Positions 6,196 through 7,169 of a stretch of DNA of 7,169 nucleotides are shown here, one piece after another. This DNA comes from Acidobacteriota bacterium (lineage in GTDB: Bacteria; Acidobacteriota; Blastocatellia; Pyrinomonadales; Pyrinomonadaceae): the NCBI GenBank assembly GCA_963169175.1, contig CAUJFK010000313.1, forward strand, positions 1 to 7,169, given 5' to 3'. The notes under the pieces were generated by a model, which had not been told where the DNA came from, ran no database searches, and worked only from the letters and a program-made list of their open reading frames with translations. Within the stretch, counting starts at the first letter, position 1. Each line of letters starts with the position of its first letter. The position numbers were made by a program, and so were the translations under genes.

Positions 6196-7169
6196 CTATT
6201 TTTCCGCGAGCAGCTTTAGCATAAGCTGGCGAAGCTCCTCTATTCGTGTAGGGTTGGTACCGCTTTCGATATAGCGTATCACGCCTTTCCGGTCAATGAG
6301 AACCGTCGTCGGCAGGCCGGTTGCACCATAAAGGAACTGTGTTGTCTGGCCTTTGGAAACAACAAAATCGTACGGCAGGCCCCGGTCCTTCTTAAACCGC
6401 TTCAAAAACTCGATCTCGGCCGCCTCGTCCAGCGCTATGCCCTCACCAATTCCGTAGTAGCGAGTCATTCCAAGGATCACGAGGCCATCGGCCGCATAGT
6501 CCCGGTGCCATTCGGCAAGCGCCGGAAATGCATCGAAGCACGGGCCGCACCAGGTGGCCCAAAAATCAAGAAGCACGACCTTGCCGCGCAGCGAACGGAC
6601 GCTTCGCGGAGAGCCCGGAAACCATTTGTCGATCGGAGCAAACTCGGGGGCAGCCTCGCCGAGAAGTTTGAACTGTAGCTCCCTGCTCTTTAGCTGCCGA
6701 ATGGCAAGGTCCTGCGATTGTTTGGCCGGCAGATCTTTCGCGGCGGCGAGAAGGGCCGAGCGATACGTTTCCATCGCCAGCGGTTTTCGGCCGGTTTCGA
6801 TAAGGTGAACAATGAGCTTGTCCACAGCATAGGCGTACATGCTCGCGGAACCTATGGAAGCTCCTGTGTTTCTCAGGTCCGTAAGCGCGGCGTCGGCTTC
6901 TTTCTCATTGCCCGCCGCCCGGCGGCTTTCGAAAAGCTGCATTGCGGCATCAAGCGTTTCGTCCAGGCCGCGCTGGCTTGGGCCGCTTTCCATCAGGACG
7001 GCTTTTGCCGCTCGATATGCTTCGGCCGCGTGGTCAGCAGCTTCGGGGAATTTTTTCTCCCTATGGAGAGCCTTTGCGAGTTCGATCTCCATACGTGCCC
7101 GATCGGCCAGCCTGATCGGCGTATTCTTGACGTACTCAGCGACCATGGCCGCGGCATCATCCAATCGGC
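6196..7169 (-). CDS. TlpA-like thioredoxin-fold protein with helical N-terminal region (5' end outside window)
   Basis: The last 323 residues are visible. The frame stays open to the right edge, so the true start lies outside and the TTG at 7164 is probably an internal Leu codon. The N-terminal half (about 175 residues) is Ala/Glu/Arg-rich and helical with a TPR-like look (KALHREKKFPEAADHAAEAY). The C-terminal ~145 residues form a TlpA/redoxin domain: GKVVLLDFWATWCGPCFDAF carries the redox pair CGPC (codons 6538-6549), and TGLPTTVLIDRKG holds the cis-proline (codon 6310-6312). By family knowledge such proteins reduce or exchange disulfides, often in the envelope. Whether this one is exported cannot be seen, because the N-terminus is missing. 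It is the first visible gene of the minus-strand operon and lies three bases from the methyltransferase. Confidence 0.88.
   Translation of the reverse strand, partial: RLDDAAAMVAEYVKNTPIRLADRARMEIELAKALHREKKFPEAADHAAEAYRAAKAVLMESGPSQRGLDETLDAAMQLFESRRAAGNEKEADAALTDLRNTGASIGSASMYAYAVDKLIVHLIETGRKPLAMETYRSALLAAAKDLPAKQSQDLAIRQLKSRELQFKLLGEAAPEFAPIDKWFPGSPRSVRSLRGKVVLLDFWATWCGPCFDAFPALAEWHRDYAADGLVILGMTRYYGIGEGIALDEAAEIEFLKRFKKDRGLPYDFVVSKGQTTQFLYGATGLPTTVLIDRKGVIRYIESGTNPTRIEELRQLMLKLLAEK

Noticed and set aside
7162..7164. TTG at 7164 as the start of the thioredoxin-like gene
   Set aside because: The frame stays open to the window edge and the TPR-like helical region is already under way, so the real start is probably beyond base 7169.

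Overview
The window reads as ordinary chromosomal sequence from a Gram-negative-type, soil-like bacterium, most plausibly an acidobacterium (class Blastocatellia / Pyrinomonadales-like). That placement is an inference. It rests on moderate GC with GC-rich third positions, long Pro-Thr (TP) linkers in an exported protein, an exported quinoprotein-type sugar dehydrogenase beside a tricorn-like S41 protease and a LolA-fold protein, and two genes with no visible Shine-Dalgarno sequence. No phage, transposase, CRISPR array, tRNA or rRNA is visible.

Layout: bases 1-124 may hold the 3' end of an upstream gene (frame uncertain), closed by a strong hairpin terminator at 146-177. Three plus-strand genes follow, each encoding a protein with an N-terminal signal peptide: a glucose/sorbosone-dehydrogenase-type beta-propeller with a duplicated C-terminal module on TP linkers (303-2453), an S41 family peptidase (2562-3875) and a LolA-like periplasmic protein (3926-4675). 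After a 45-base convergent gap, three tightly packed minus-strand genes form an apparent operon, transcribed from beyond the right edge: a TlpA-like thioredoxin-fold protein (partial, 6196-7169), a class I SAM-dependent methyltransferase (5527-6192) and a cytoplasmic glycerophosphodiester phosphodiesterase (4721-5527). The last two overlap by one base (TAATG).

How the genes work together: the left three share export to the cell envelope, but nothing in the sequence ties them to one pathway. The gaps between them contain possible separate promoters, so they may not be a strict operon. The right three are packed closely enough for co-transcription. Phosphodiester (lipid headgroup) hydrolysis next to a small-molecule methyltransferase could suggest lipid or envelope metabolism, but the substrates cannot be read from the sequence.

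The most interesting item is the C-terminal architecture of the dehydrogenase: two 97-residue Cys-to-Cys modules that align without gaps at about 57% identity. Each is preceded by a TP linker, and the two linkers look very different in age. I see no clear evidence of a wholly new multi-gene system.
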